64,000 nt of DNA from Clostridia bacterium UC5.1-1C12 (GTDB lineage: Bacteria > Bacillota_I > Bacilli_A > Erysipelotrichales > Erysipelotrichaceae), in NCBI GenBank assembly GCA_001305055.1, contig BBZX01000001.1, forward strand, positions 372,001-436,000. Direction: 5' to 3'. A program made the position numbers and the translations under genes. Under the pieces are notes generated by a model. The model was given only the letters and a program-made list of their open reading frames with translations. It was not told where the DNA came from and did not search any database. Of this stretch, positions 1 through 9,215 are shown one piece after another (within the stretch, counting starts at the first letter, position 1; every line of letters starts with the position of its first letter).

Positions 1-473
1 AGCTACTGAGTCAATAACAACTAAGTCGATTGCATTCGACTTAATCAGCAATTCAGTAATTTCGAGAGCCTGTTCACCGCTATCCGGCTGTGACAGAATT
101 AAATCATTAATCTGCACTCCCAAATTCTGCGCATAAAGCGGATCAATCGCATTTTCAGCATCAATAAAAGCCGCGCGCCGCCGCGTTTCTGTACTTCCGC
201 AATAGCATGCAGCGCTAAGGTTGTCTTACCGCTTGATTCAGGACCGTAGATTTCAATAATTCTGCCCTTCGGATACCCGCCGATGCCCAAGGCTAAATCC
301 AGTTTAATTGAACCGGAAGGGATCGCATCAATATCCACATTGGCACGATCCCCTAATTTCATAATTGAACCCTTGCCATATTGTTTCTCAATTTGTTTGA
401 TCGTATCTTGAAGCAGTGAATCCTTTTTATCCGCTTCCTTCTCTAACATCTTTTCAGTTTTCTTTTCATCCAT
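1..473 (-). CDS. recA: RecA recombinase (5' part, frameshifted, runs off window)
   Basis: RecA is the DNA strand-exchange ATPase of homologous recombination and SOS induction. The N-terminal part is clear, with the Walker A motif GPESSGKTT at about residues 77-85. Near 175-185, in a GC-rich CGCGCGCCGCCGCG stretch, one base appears to be missing. Restoring it continues the RecA frame to the window edge through [14 protein letters not shown] and [12 protein letters not shown]. The start ATG at 473 has AAGGAG upstream and overlaps the end of cinA by 8 bp. The rest of the gene lies outside the window. The order rodZ-pgsA-cinA-recA is the usual Firmicute order. The frameshift is most likely a sequence error. 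Confidence 0.95.
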
Positions 474-1029
474 GATTCTGCTCCTTCACACCTTTTATAT
501 ATGCGTTATATTCCCTGATGTCTAAATTTTCTATTAACCTTTGATGCTGCTTTTCAAAATCAGCGGCATGCCGGCTTCCCACAAGCAGCCGCAGAATTTC
601 TTTCATCACTTCACATACCCGATGCCTTAACACGTTTCGTTCACCGCTTAATTGAAGCTTATAAACATAAACCGCGTCATCAAAAGCCACTGCGCTGTAA
701 ACAAGTCCGGCCGGTTTGCCTTCTAAAACATCAGGACCGGCATTGCCGGTAAAAGAGATACAGCAGCCGCATTCAAGCAGCAGCCGGCTTTTATCAGCCA
801 TTTCAATTGCGGTCGGCGCCGACACAACACCATATTTATCAATTGTTTCCGCACTTACATGCACAACATCAATTTTACTTGTATTCCAATAGGTAACAAA
901 CCCACCCTTAAAAACGGCTGATACCCCCGGCACCGAAGTCAGCTCAGAGGCAAACATACCACCGGTCAAACTCTCGCAGGTGCCGATGGTCAGCGCTTCA
1001 GCTTTCAGTGCATCAACCAATGCACGCAT
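466..1029 (-). CDS. cinA: CinA C-terminal domain protein (nicotinamide-nucleotide amidase, PncC type)
   Basis: The 187-residue protein corresponds only to the C-terminal (PncC-like) domain of CinA. In that family the domain deamidates nicotinamide mononucleotide for NAD salvage. Visible hallmarks are [15 protein letters not shown] near the N-terminus, the [11 protein letters not shown] region and FTGNAGPD. The N-terminal molybdopterin-binding-like domain of long CinA proteins is absent, so this is the stand-alone form. The start overlaps the pgsA stop (ATGTAATG), and the 3' end overlaps recA by 8 bp, so the three genes are translationally packed. It is uninterrupted. Confidence 0.9.
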   Translation of the reverse strand: MRALVDALKAEALTIGTCESLTGGMFASELTSVPGVSAVFKGGFVTYWNTSKIDVVHVSAETIDKYGVVSAPTAIEMADKSRLLLECGCCISFTGNAGPDVLEGKPAGLVYSAVAFDDAVYVYKLQLSGERNVLRHRVCEVMKEILRLLVGSRHAADFEKQHQRLIENLDIREYNAYIKGVKEQNHG

Positions 1030-1622
1030 TACATTGACTCCATAATAATATCCTTAAGCTGCATAAAATAAGAAATTCCTGATGCCACCGAAATCAATGT
1101 CGCAAACCAAAGTAAAAAATCACTCATCGGAAAGCGAACTAATTCAAACGGCAGATTATTCAGCAGTATAACTATAATCGCCAGCATCTGCGTAACTGTT
1201 TTAAGTTTACCAAGGAAACCGGCAGCTACAACCTTTCCCTTCTGTGCCGCATTCATTCGCAAGCCATCTACTATCGTATCCCGCCAAATCATAATAACAA
1301 CTGGCACTACCGGTACAACAGCCGTCGCCGCAAACATCACAAACATCGTATTTACCAACAGCTTATCCGCAATGGGATCGATAAACTTTCCGAAAGAAGT
1401 TATCAGATTTCTCGAACGGGCAATATGCCCATCAAGAAAATCCGTAAACGAAGCAATTGCGAAAAGCACCAGCACTAAAATATTCTTTAACGGCAAAGTC
1501 ACAAAGCCAAATTGAAAATCCGGCATTGCAATTGAGAACTGTGCGTAAGGAAACAGCATAACAAGAACGATCAGCGGCACAATTGCCATTCTGAAACAAG
1601 ATAATTTATTCGGCAGATTCAC
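1029..1622 (-). CDS. pgsA: CDP-diacylglycerol-glycerol-3-phosphate 3-phosphatidyltransferase
   Basis: Integral membrane enzyme that makes phosphatidylglycerophosphate, the first committed step of phosphatidylglycerol and cardiolipin synthesis. The CDP-alcohol phosphotransferase signature D-G-x2-A-R-x8-G-x3-D-x3-D is visible as DGHIARS followed by GKFIDPIADK. Several hydrophobic segments follow. I choose the GTG start at 1622 because GGAGG lies about 9 nt upstream and the protein then begins VNLPNKL, as is usual for PgsA. An in-frame ATG at 1643 lacks such a site. The start lies inside the 3' end of rodZ and the stop overlaps cinA. Confidence 0.93.
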   Translation of the reverse strand: MNLPNKLSCFRMAIVPLIVLVMLFPYAQFSIAMPDFQFGFVTLPLKNILVLVLFAIASFTDFLDGHIARSRNLITSFGKFIDPIADKLLVNTMFVMFAATAVVPVVPVVIMIWRDTIVDGLRMNAAQKGKVVAAGFLGKLKTVTQMLAIIVILLNNLPFELVRFPMSDFLLWFATLISVASGISYFMQLKDIIMESM

Positions 1623-2517
1623 TAGATTTTCCTCCAATTTCAAAGCTGATTGTCAATGATCCAGGTGTATTGGCAATTGAATCATCCAGCTTCACTTCTA
1701 CATCATTCACTTTAAATTTCATTCCCGCAAAATAACCAATTCTAAGATCCAGCACCTTATCCACACTTGGATTGAGCTTTAACTGCAGCGTCTCACCGGA
1801 TTCATAGATTTTTGCCGCCGGATCACTCAGCACTACGCCGTCCTTGGTAGCCTGGAACCACGCGCGCGGTACAAATTCAACATTTAGCGTCAATTCCTCT
1901 GCGTCACCGTAACCGCTGATCACATAAGTTGTCGCATCCTTCGCAGAAACATTCAATGTTGCTTCCGGTTCAGGTTCCGGTTCAGGATCAACAGGTGTAG
2001 GATCGGGAACTTGATCGCTAGGTGTCGGTGTTACAATCGGCGGATTAGGCTGCGATGGTGTCTGCATATTTCTTAAAATAAAGAAACCAGCCACAAATAT
2101 AACCGAAGCAATCACAATGATAACAATGGTCAGAAAAGATATTAATGAAAAATCAATATGCTGACGTGATTTACGTTTCTTACTCTTTTGGGTTTTCTTC
2201 TGTTCAGCATTATGCGTCCGTACATGCTCTTCAATTTTCTTATGTTCCTCCATCGATTTTATAGAAAAAGTATGCGTATACTCCTCTACAACATCCTGCA
2301 GCTGATCCTTGATCGAATCAAAATCAACATCAACTAATTCACAATAAGAACGAAGAAAATACCGAAGATAAGGTAAATCATTTTTAAAATAATCTACATT
2401 GCCGGCTTCGATCGCTTTAATATGAGGAATAGATAAACGAGTCTTGTCACTGACTTCATCTATGGTGTAACCTTTTTCAAGTCTTCTTTGTTTTAGAAGT
2501 TCTCCTATTTCTTTCAT
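1606..2517 (-). CDS. rodZ: RodZ-like cell-shape protein (HTH, single TM, C-terminal beta domain)
   Basis: Bitopic membrane protein of the RodZ/YmfM family. RodZ links MreB filaments to the elongation machinery. Residues 1-75 form an Xre-type helix-turn-helix domain (IGELLKQRRLEKGYTIDEV). Residues 80-120 are charged and lysine-rich. A single transmembrane helix lies at about 123-148, followed by a proline-rich linker (about 152-185) and an extracytoplasmic C-terminal domain of the DUF4115 type. The start at 2517 has an AAAGGGTG ribosome site. It is the first gene of the rodZ-pgsA-cinA-recA run and has its own promoter upstream. It is intact. Confidence 0.9.
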   Translation of the reverse strand: MKEIGELLKQRRLEKGYTIDEVSDKTRLSIPHIKAIEAGNVDYFKNDLPYLRYFLRSYCELVDVDFDSIKDQLQDVVEEYTHTFSIKSMEEHKKIEEHVRTHNAEQKKTQKSKKRKSRQHIDFSLISFLTIVIIVIASVIFVAGFFILRNMQTPSQPNPPIVTPTPSDQVPDPTPVDPEPEPEPEATLNVSAKDATTYVISGYGDAEELTLNVEFVPRAWFQATKDGVVLSDPAAKIYESGETLQLKLNPSVDKVLDLRIGYFAGMKFKVNDVEVKLDDSIANTPGSLTISFEIGGKSSESAE

Positions 2518-2546
2518 TTAATCACCCTTTGTCGGTATTTTAATTT

Positions 2547-2575
2547 ATTATATCAATTTCAGCAAAGAAAGTAAA
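2547..2575 (-). promoter_or_regulatory. Candidate sigma-A promoter of the rodZ operon
   Basis: On the minus strand, TTTACT (2575-2570) is separated by 17 bp from a perfect TATAAT (2552-2547). The predicted transcript start, near 2540, leaves room for the rodZ ribosome site at about 2521-2530. Position and spacing support it. The -35 box matches only four of six consensus bases. Confidence 0.6.
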
Positions 2576-2850
2576 TAAACACAAGAACTACTCACCTGCC
2601 TCATTTAGTATAACCGATTTTTTATAGAAAAGCACGAATTTATCGAAACAACAAGAAAAAACATAATTTTACCATTTTCTTCTAAAATCAAGTTAAAATC
2701 TACTCATCATTTAACATGCACTTCTATAAAGAAAAATATTGAATTCATGCTGATTTTATTCATCTCATACAAGTCATTATCATACGCAAAGACGTTTTTT
2801 ATAAGTATCACTAAAAAATCATTCTCATTTTCTGATGACATATATTTATA
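2576..2850. other. AT-rich intergenic region between rnpB and rodZ
   Basis: About 275 bp lie between the rodZ promoter and the rnpB terminator. The stretch is AT-rich. The open frames crossing it run into the RNase P RNA and have no ribosome site, so I see no credible gene here. Apart from the rodZ promoter at one edge I recognise no further element. Confidence 0.6.
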
Positions 2851-2876
2851 AAAAAACACTCGCTGAGGAGTGTTTA
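2851..2876 (-). terminator. Intrinsic terminator of rnpB
   Basis: On the minus strand AAACACTC, a short loop and GAGTGTTT form a stem followed by a run of T residues. It lies immediately after the 3' end of the RNase P RNA. Confidence 0.85.
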
Positions 2877-3229
2877 AAGTCAACATTTTGTAAGCCATGT
2901 TCTGTCCTTCCGAAGAAGTGGCAACCATTTATCTACATATTGCTATGTCCTGTGATCCTTTCAGTTCATTCACACAGATTCCCCTACCAAATTTGGGTTT
3001 CTCGCTTGCGGGGTTTACCCGTTCCATCCGCTGAATTTCTTCAGCGCTCGTCTCTGTGGCACATTAACGGTTCCGCCATAGTTTCCCTTAGGCGAATTAC
3101 CGGCCGTCAGATTTCTCTGCCTGGCCTTATTGATTCAGCCAGCACAAACACTACGTCCATCGCAGGACGTGCGAGCATGGACTTTCCTCTAACTGCAGGC
3201 AGTCAGCGGTTGCCCAAATGTTAACTTTA
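2877..3229 (-). ncRNA. rnpB: RNase P RNA, Bacillus (type B) class
   Basis: Catalytic RNA of RNase P, which matures tRNA 5' ends. The minus strand carries the universal CR-I hallmark GAGGAAAGTCCATGCTCGC near the 5' side, the block GGGTAAACCCC...GCGAGAAACCCAAATTTGGTA, GTGCCACAG and the terminal ACATGGCTTACA. The ends pair as helix P1: AAAGTTAACATTT at 3229-3217 with AAATGTTGACTTT at 2889-2877. These two strands define the boundaries I give, about 353 nt. The B-type layout resembles that of Bacillus subtilis, as does the position directly after gpsB. The open frames across this region are shadows. Confidence 0.95.
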
Positions 3230-3242
3230 ACGTTTGAAAACT

Positions 3243-3542
3243 TCAGCTTCCAAAACGTGAAAGACGTTTTAAAATATCCACATTGCTGTATGCAGCTACG
3301 TGTTCTTCAGCATTATTACTGCTGGTTTCCAATTCGGATATTTTTGCTTTCATGGTTTCAATTGTATTTTCATACTTCTGCATGGTCGCACCCAGCTCCT
3401 GAATCATTTCCTCATACTGCTGGTAATCCTGAATCACCATATCCAGAAATTCATCAACTTCACTGGCAGCATAACCTTTAAAATCGATATTAAACTGCTT
3501 TTCAAGCACATCTTCGACCTTTAAATTGAATCTTCTGTCCAT
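3243..3542 (-). CDS. gpsB: GpsB/DivIVA-domain cell division protein
   Basis: Small cytoplasmic coiled-coil protein (99 residues) that, in Firmicutes, shuttles between septum and side wall and binds PBP1. The N-terminal DivIVA-type lipid-binding domain is clear (VEDVLEKQFNIDFKGYA, VDEFLDMVIQDY), followed by a coiled coil at about 45-80 and a short C-terminal tail. I choose ATG at 3542 because AAGGTGGAAGGTG lies just upstream. The GTG at 3557 falls inside that ribosome site. It is divergent from recU-ponA and directly upstream of rnpB, the Bacillus arrangement. PonA, its known partner in Bacillus, is the neighbouring gene. Confidence 0.92.
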   Translation of the reverse strand: MDRRFNLKVEDVLEKQFNIDFKGYAASEVDEFLDMVIQDYQQYEEMIQELGATMQKYENTIETMKAKISELETSSNNAEEHVAAYSNVDILKRLSRFGS

Positions 3543-3620
3543 ACAATCACCTTCCACCTTAATAGTTTCTCAAATCTTTGCACAAAAATCAAGTAAAATC
3601 AGAAGCAATTTAGTTTGCTA

Positions 3621-3649
3621 TGGAAATAAGAAAGCAAATTGGTTATAAT
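3621..3649 (+). promoter_or_regulatory. Candidate promoter of recU-ponA
   Basis: TGGAAA (3621-3626) and a perfect TATAAT (3644-3649) are separated by 17 bp. The predicted leader is very short, because the recU ribosome site AAAGGTG begins only a few bases downstream, so the assignment is tentative. Confidence 0.45.
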
Positions 3650-3665
3650 AGTAAAAGGTGATACT

Positions 3666-4279
3666 ATGATTGGTTATCCAACCAAAAAACAAATGTTTTG
3701 CAGACGTCCGCAGCGGAAGCGCTGAAAGTTAATGCCCGGCTTAGTCATATGGGACGCGGCATGACGCTGGAAAGTGATATCAACGCCAGTAATGACTATT
3801 ATATTGAAATTGACCGTGCTTTGATACATAAGAAACCGACGCCGATTCAGGTTGTAAGAGTTGATTATCCCAAACGAAGCAGTGCTAAGATCGTTGAGGC
3901 TTATTATAAAACGCCATCAACAACCGATTATAACGGCATTTACCGCGGAAAAGCGATTGATTTCGAGGCTAAAAGAAACCAAAAACCGGACTAGCTTTAC
4001 ATTTAAAGCAATTCACCCGCATCAAATCAAGCATCTTGAAAAAGTATTGCTTCACGGCGGTATCGGATTTGTCATGATCCGCTTTACTTGCCTGAATGAA
4101 ACTTATCTTTTGGATGCTGCGTATGTGATTGATGCTTATAACAATGAAACAAAAAATCATTAACGATTCAAGAGATCCGCGCTCACGGATCACTGATCAG
4201 AGAAGGCCTGACACCACGCCTGAACTATCTGGATAATGTTGATGAGCTTTATTTCATGGAGGATAAAAATGGAAAATAA
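3666..4279 (+). CDS. recU: Holliday junction resolvase RecU (frameshifted)
   Basis: RecU resolves Holliday junctions in Firmicutes. The frame is broken three times (near 3690, 3975 and 4155), each time at an A-rich run. Joined, the pieces give a continuous Rec[22 protein letters not shown], then the catalytic core [17 protein letters not shown] [30 protein letters not shown] and the C-terminal [13 protein letters not shown]. The start ATG at 3666 follows AAAGGTG and gives MIGYPTKK, as expected for the family. The 3' end overlaps the ponA start by 11 bp, as in the recU-ponA operon of Bacillus. The frameshifts look like missing bases, not decay. Confidence 0.88.
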
Positions 4280-6926
4280 CAACAATATAAAAAAGGCAGC
4301 AAAGGGGTTAAGGTACTGAATTCAATCATTATCGTTATTCTTTCGCTGGTCCTGATTGGCAGTGTTTCGGCTTTTTACTTGCTGGATGGCATTCTGAATG
4401 ATCCTGATGCGCCAAAGTATGATGCCAGTTCATTAGAAACTCAGGAAAGCTCGGTCATTTATGATTCTGACGGCAACGTTATTATTGAATTAAGCCGTGA
4501 GGATGGCACACGTGAAAATGTATCTTATGATCAGATACCTCAAGTTGTCGTCGATGCCTTCCTCTCTATCGAGGATTCCCGTTTCTATAAGCATAATGGC
4601 TTTGACCTTCCCCGCTTTATAAAATCAGCGCTTGAAAATGTCAAACAGGGTAATCTTGGTCAGGGCGGTTCGACACTGACCATGCAGATGATTGATGTAT
4701 CTCATATGTCAAAGCTTGAAAAAGCGCCGAACGGCTTTGTCCGCATTGCCCGTAAGGTGCAGGAAATTTTCTTAAGTATGCAGGCTGAAAGTCACATTTC
4801 AAAGCAGCAGATTCTTGAGAAGTACCTCAACCTGATCAACTTTGGCGGTCCTGCCCGCGGCATTCAAAAAGGAGCTCAATATTATTTTGGCAAGGATGTC
4901 TCTCAAGTTACGTTATCCGAAGCTGCCTTCTTGGCCGGTGTTATCAATGCGCCAAATGGATTCGATCCATATTACAACTATGACGCAGCCATTGAACGGC
5001 GCAATGAAACACTCGATTTGATGCTGTATCACGGTTATATTACAGAAGAAGAGCATGAGCTGGCAGCCAATACTGAATTAGCGTTTCAGCTGAGCGGGCC
5101 CATCGTATTTGAAACCTCTCCTTATTTAAGCTATATCGATAAAGTCCGTGAAGAAATTACTGAATTGACCGGCGGCCTTGATCCAACAGTAGTCGGCATG
5201 GAAATCTATACGAGTATGGATCGCGGTGCGCAGGAATTAGCGGATCAGATTCTAAATGGTGAAGCAGGTATCAATTATCCTGAAAATGATGAACTATTCC
5301 AGGTTGGTTTCTCCCTGATGAATAATCAAAACGGTGAAATCATCGCATTGGGCGGCGGCCGCGGCTATGACGGCGACAATCGCCGGAATCGTGCTTATGG
5401 TGTTGTTAAGCAGTCCGGGTCTTCTATTAAACCATTAATTGATTACTGTCTGACATTTGATTATCTGGGTTGGGCAACTGATCATATCCTGCTTGATGCC
5501 CCGATGAAATACCGCGGTACAAACACACCATTCTACAACGCTGACGGTCAGAACCGCGGCGATGTGACTTATCAGTATGCTGTTGCTGTTTCCTTAAATA
5601 CAACGGCGATTACAGCCCTTCAGGAATTATGCGATACAATCGGTGTTGACAAAGTTCTTGAACATATGAAAAAGCTCGGCTTCTCAGCCTTTGAAAATCT
5701 GACAGCTGAAGATTTCTCTTTCGGTTATGGTATCGGCGGTGCCGATATGACAACAACACCGGTTGAAATGGCCGGCGCCTTCTCCATCTTTGCCAATAAC
5801 GGTAATTTCATTGAACCGCATACGATCCGCAAGATTGTATTTAAAGACGGCAAGACCGAAAGCATTGAACCTAATTATGAATCTGTAAATGTAATTTCTC
5901 CGCAGGCTGCTTATTTGATGTCAGTGCTGCTTGAAGATGCAGTCAGCACGAATTGGCAGAATCTGCTTCAAATCATGATCTCACCATATCCTGTTTATGG
6001 TAAGACTGGTACGACAGACTGGGCACAGGATGGACTTGCATACGGTATCCCAGAAGTTGCCATGAAAGATAAATGGATGGTTGTTTATACGTCGAAGTAT
6101 ACAGCTGCTACATGGGCAGGTTATGATGAACCCGTAGCCGGTAAATTTACTTGGTTTGATACGAATAAAATGCTCCTGAATGTACCGGGACAGATCAATA
6201 AAAAACTCTTTGATTTTATCCATCAAAACAATTATCCGTCAGCAATTCAGCAGCCGTCAGGCATTGTATCAGTAACCATGTTAAGGTGCCTTCGATAATG
6301 GTTATTACGCAGTACCTGAAGGTACTCCTGATGAAATGATTTCGACCGGTTTGATCAAGAGTGAATTTGCGACATTGAATGAATTAAAACCTGATGAATT
6401 ATCTGAATTAAAAACATTTACTGCCGAGCTTGACGATGCTACCTCTAAGGTTAACTTCAAGTTCACACCATATCCGGAAGCTGAAAAGCTCGAACCATTT
6501 GACGGCAAATATCATGGCGTTGAAGGTTATCCGAATTTCTCCGGCACAAAGCTTTACGATCCAAGTGCAATCTTCGGCGAGGTTGTTTACCGTGTTGAAG
6601 TAACCAGCAATAACATCAGTCTTGGCTCCTTCGATTATGCCACTGATACAGCGTCTGAATTACTGCCGATCATGCCGGGACAAAAGGTTGAGGTCTGCGG
6701 CAGTTATGCTTATAAGAACGGCATCGCCGCCAGCAATAAGATCTGCACGACAATTGAATCTAAAGATGATGATGAACGGCCAAATCGTCCAACCGATCCT
6801 ACTGATCCAAATGAACCAATTGGTCCAGGCAATCAGACACCTTCAGACACAGACAAAAACGATCCTCAAAACAATCACAAGGATGATCCAAATACTGAAG
6901 AACCTTTAGATCCAACCGATGAGTAA
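4269..6926 (+). CDS. ponA: Class A penicillin-binding protein PBP1 (frameshifted)
   Basis: Bifunctional peptidoglycan glycosyltransferase and transpeptidase anchored in the membrane. The start ATG at 4269 lies inside the end of recU. One missing A near 4290 separates the short cytoplasmic head from the transmembrane segment (about 4320-4385). The glycosyltransferase domain shows EDSRFYKHNGFD and GGSTLTMQM. The transpeptidase domain shows SSIK (SxxK), SLN (SxN) and KTGTT. A second frameshift near 6275 splits off a C-terminal extension with a fibronectin-like stretch and an acidic Pro/Asp/Asn-rich tail. All catalytic motifs are present, so the protein is probably functional. Confidence 0.92.
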
Positions 6927-7573
6927 AATAAAAAATTGAAGCTAACTGACAGCTTCAATTTTTTACGTTTACATATTGTCTGGAATGGACAGCGCTCACA
7001 TTGAGGATTACGTGCCATACATAAATATCTGCCAAAAAAGATAAATAAATGATGACTCTTATTCCAGCGTTCTCTTTTAATCTTACGCTTTAATTTTTTC
7101 TCTACTTCAAGCACACTGTCATCCGGTTTAGCCAATCCCAGTCGTTTGCTTACCCGTTCAACATGGGTATCAACAGCAATCGCTGGTACATCAAAAGCAA
7201 CGCTGAGCACGACGTTCGCCGTTTTTCTTCCACAGCCAGGCAAGGCGGTCAATTCTTTCATTGTCGAAGGCACTATGCCTTGATGTTTCTCTACTAAAGC
7301 AGCAGCGCAGCCCTTGATTGAACGCGCCTTATTGCGGTAAAGACCAATTGAATGAATGTATGGCTCTATCTCACTAAGCTCAGCCGCCGCCAGCAGCTGC
7401 GGGGTTGGAAAGCGTTCAAACAAGGCCGGCGTAATCTTATTCACTGACACATCCGTTGTCTGTGCGGATAAAATTACAGCAATCAATAATTCATATGCAT
7501 TTTTATGACTCAATTCACATTCGGCATTTGGAAAAATCAATTCAAGTTCATCAAGTATTTCATCTGTTGTCAT
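6875..7573 (-). CDS. nth: Endonuclease III
   Basis: DNA glycosylase/AP lyase that removes oxidised pyrimidines. The helix-hairpin-helix contains LPGCGRKTANVV with the catalytic lysine, and VDTHVERVSKRLGL carries the catalytic aspartate. The four cysteines of the [4Fe-4S] cluster are seen as C-x6-C-x2-C-x5-C (CMARNPQCERCPFQTIC). As sequenced the frame runs on through the terminator into the ponA tail. Adding one A in the run near 6955 would end the gene inside the hairpin, giving a normal length. The start overlaps the restored dnaD stop by one base (TAATG). Confidence 0.93.
   Translation of the reverse strand: MTTDEILDELELIFPNAECELSHKNAYELLIAVILSAQTTDVSVNKITPALFERFPTPQLLAAAELSEIEPYIHSIGLYRNKARSIKGCAAALVEKHQGIVPSTMKELTALPGCGRKTANVVLSVAFDVPAIAVDTHVERVSKRLGLAKPDDSVLEVEKKLKRKIKRERWNKSHHLFIFFGRYLCMARNPQCERCPFQTICKRKKLKLSVSFNFLFYSSVGSKGSSVFGSSL
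6931..6966. terminator. Bidirectional terminator between ponA and nth
   Basis: AAATTGAAGCT and AGCTTCAATTT form an inverted repeat with a 7-base loop, flanked by A-runs on one side and T-runs on the other. It can therefore serve both convergent genes. Confidence 0.85.
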
Positions 7574-8105
7574 TATTTATCCCCGCTTTCATATTTCTCG
7601 GCAGTTATCCCTTGCGCTGCCATTCATAAAGAATTTTATCGATGTAGTCAAAGCTCCATTTTTTATTAATTGAAGCCTCTCGGAGCGCGTAACTGATTAA
7701 TTTTAATTCATAGGTTTTAATCCAGTCACTTAACCGCTGCAGTTCAATCTGTGTCAAAGGCCGTTTAAATTCATTCTCAAACATCTCAAACAATGTTTCA
7801 TTAAACTCCATAGCCTCTTCACTATGTTCAAAAATACCATCTAAATTGAATTCTAAAGTACGATTTGTAAAACCGATCTTTAAATATCCCTTCTCACTTA
7901 AACCATTGATAATTTCATCTATCCGATCCACATCCACCTTCAGCTTTTGTGCAATAGATGCCGCTTCAATCGTCTGCTTATGATCATTATAAAACTGAAT
8001 CAGCAAAACAACCATTCCCTCTTCAGCATTCAGATTGATCGTTTCAAACTCACTCAGGATATAACTGATCCGATCGATGTAATCCTTCTCAAACCATTTA
8101 CTCAT
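7573..8105 (-). CDS. dnaD: DnaD-family replication initiation/remodelling protein (3' frameshift)
   Basis: Firmicute primosome protein that helps load the replicative helicase. The N-terminal winged-helix part (about 1-90) is followed by the DnaB/DnaD-like domain (IELQRLSDWIKTYELKLISYAL, then WSFDYIDKILYEWQRKG). As sequenced it stops at 7605. Restoring one G in the run at about 7608 extends it by about ten residues to a TAA at 7575-7573 that overlaps the nth ATG by one base, which strongly supports the correction. The start overlaps the upstream gene as ATGA. The tseB-dnaD-nth order matches the Bacillus ypmB...dnaD-nth region. Confidence 0.88.
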
Positions 8106-8562
8106 ACCAGCTTCTCCTTCATATAATAAACTACATCAAGTGTATCATAATCAAGATACAGATAAGTACCCTTTTGCTCAAATACATAAACGGCATTTTC
8201 ATAACCATAGCCATAAACCGGTGTGATATCACTGAACCCATATTCAGCCGCGATTCGCAGTGCTTCAGCATTCTGTGCCGCCGTTTTAGTTTTTGACTGA
8301 ATCAGTTCACCAAACTGATTAAACCAATAAATCTTTTCCGCATCAGATGCTGAATAAGTCACATAACGAAAACTGTGACGATAAAAGTCCTCACATTGCG
8401 GATATTCTTCCTGTATCTTTAAAATCATCTGTTTTTCTTCAGCCTCTGCTTTGATTGCCGGCCCACTGATATTCAGCGCATAATTAACAACGATCAGAAT
8501 CAGCAGCAGCAAAACCATAAATAGCGATATTAATTTACTCTGTATTTTCAAAAGCGAATCAT
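8102..8562 (-). CDS. TseB/YpmB-like membrane-anchored protein (5' frameshift)
   Basis: Small extracytoplasmic protein of the DUF5590/YpmB type, whose Bacillus member (TseB) affects PBP activity. It has one N-terminal transmembrane helix (LISLFMVLLLLILIVVNYAL) and then a soluble domain with two PepSY-like halves (IYWFNQFGELI; YVFEQKGTYLYLDYDTLDVVYY). I place the start at ATG 8562 because GGTTGGAAGGA lies directly upstream. This needs one extra T in the run at about 8550, giving MIRFLKIQSKL. The in-frame ATG at 8614 lies upstream of the promoter and cannot be right. It overlaps dnaD by 4 bp. Confidence 0.75.
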
Positions 8563-8584
8563 TCCTTCCAACCTCGTCTCCTCT

Positions 8585-8614
8585 ATTATACATTAAGTTT
8601 AGGGTTATTGTCAT
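8585..8614 (-). promoter_or_regulatory. Promoter of the tseB-dnaD-nth operon
   Basis: On the minus strand ATGACA (8614-8609) and a perfect TATAAT (8590-8585) are separated by 18 bp. The -35 box physically overlaps the -35 box of the divergent plus-strand promoter. Confidence 0.65.
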
Positions 8615-8636
8615 AAAATCTTGGTTATGTTAAAAT
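8608..8636 (+). promoter_or_regulatory. Promoter of the thioredoxin-like gene
   Basis: TTGTCA (8608-8613), a 17-bp spacer and TAAAAT (8631-8636). Both boxes match five of six consensus bases. It is back-to-back with the tseB promoter and shares its -35 bases. Confidence 0.6.
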
Positions 8637-8658
8637 AAATAATACGGGGTGATTTATT

Positions 8659-9159
8659 ATGAAAAAAACGCTTAAGATTGCCGCTGTCGCAGCAGCAATT
8701 TTCGCCATCCTTGCCGCCTTATCTTTGCTGTATACTTACATGAAGCTGCAAAAAGTAAATTTAAGTGTCGTAAATGCTAAACTTTATAAAGAAAGTGAAA
8801 TAACAGATGTATTAGAAGCTGCTGAGGATCATACGGTTTATGTTTTCATCTATGATTCTGAGAACGAAGATTGTATCTATCTTGATGAAGTTATGCTTAG
8901 GCAGATCAGCAATGAGAACGGTGAAATTCACTTCGATGAAATTTATAAAATAAATTATAAAGATTCATCCTCAACCTACAACAATCAAATCATAAAAAAT
9001 CTCTATTCAATAGAGAGTATCCCAGCCATTATCAAAGTAAAAAAACTGGACAGCGGTTATGATATCCTAGATACTTTCGAATGGTCAGCAAATACAAAAA
9101 CAGATATTGAAAATCTGACGGCTTTCCTGAAAAGAAATGAATTGATACCGGTTAATTAA
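8659..9159 (+). CDS. Membrane-anchored protein with a thioredoxin-like fold
   Basis: A 166-residue protein with an N-terminal signal anchor (about residues 5-27) and a soluble domain outside the membrane. The pattern YVFIYDSENEDC, a later ESIPAIIKVK with the proline expected for a cis-Pro loop, and a C-terminal helix suggest a thioredoxin-like fold. There is only one cysteine and no CxxC, so a normal disulfide exchange reaction is unlikely. It resembles bacteriocin-accessory or thioredoxin-like surface proteins in layout only. GGGGTG lies upstream of the ATG and a strong terminator follows, so it is a monocistronic unit divergent from tseB. Confidence 0.55.
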   Translation: MKKTLKIAAVAAAIFAILAALSLLYTYMKLQKVNLSVVNAKLYKESEITDVLEAAEDHTVYVFIYDSENEDCIYLDEVMLRQISNENGEIHFDEIYKINYKDSSSTYNNQIIKNLYSIESIPAIIKVKKLDSGYDILDTFEWSANTKTDIENLTAFLKRNELIPVN

Positions 9160-9180
9160 CGTGCTAAGGCACGTTTTTTA
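9159..9180 (+). terminator. Intrinsic terminator
   Basis: ACGTGC-TAAG-GCACGT followed by six T residues, directly after the stop codon of the thioredoxin-like gene. Confidence 0.85.
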
Positions 9181-9215
9181 TTTAAAAATGAAACCTCAAA
9201 ACTGCGGTTTCAGTA

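Noticed and set aside
2835..3224. Protein-coding frames over the rnpB region on the plus strand
   Set aside because: The region is RNase P RNA with its P1 helix and conserved blocks. The frames have no ribosome site or recognisable family.
6305..6508. Minus-strand frame inside ponA, and similar antisense frames throughout the window
   Set aside because: They lie opposite well-supported genes, without ribosome sites or families, and are shadows.
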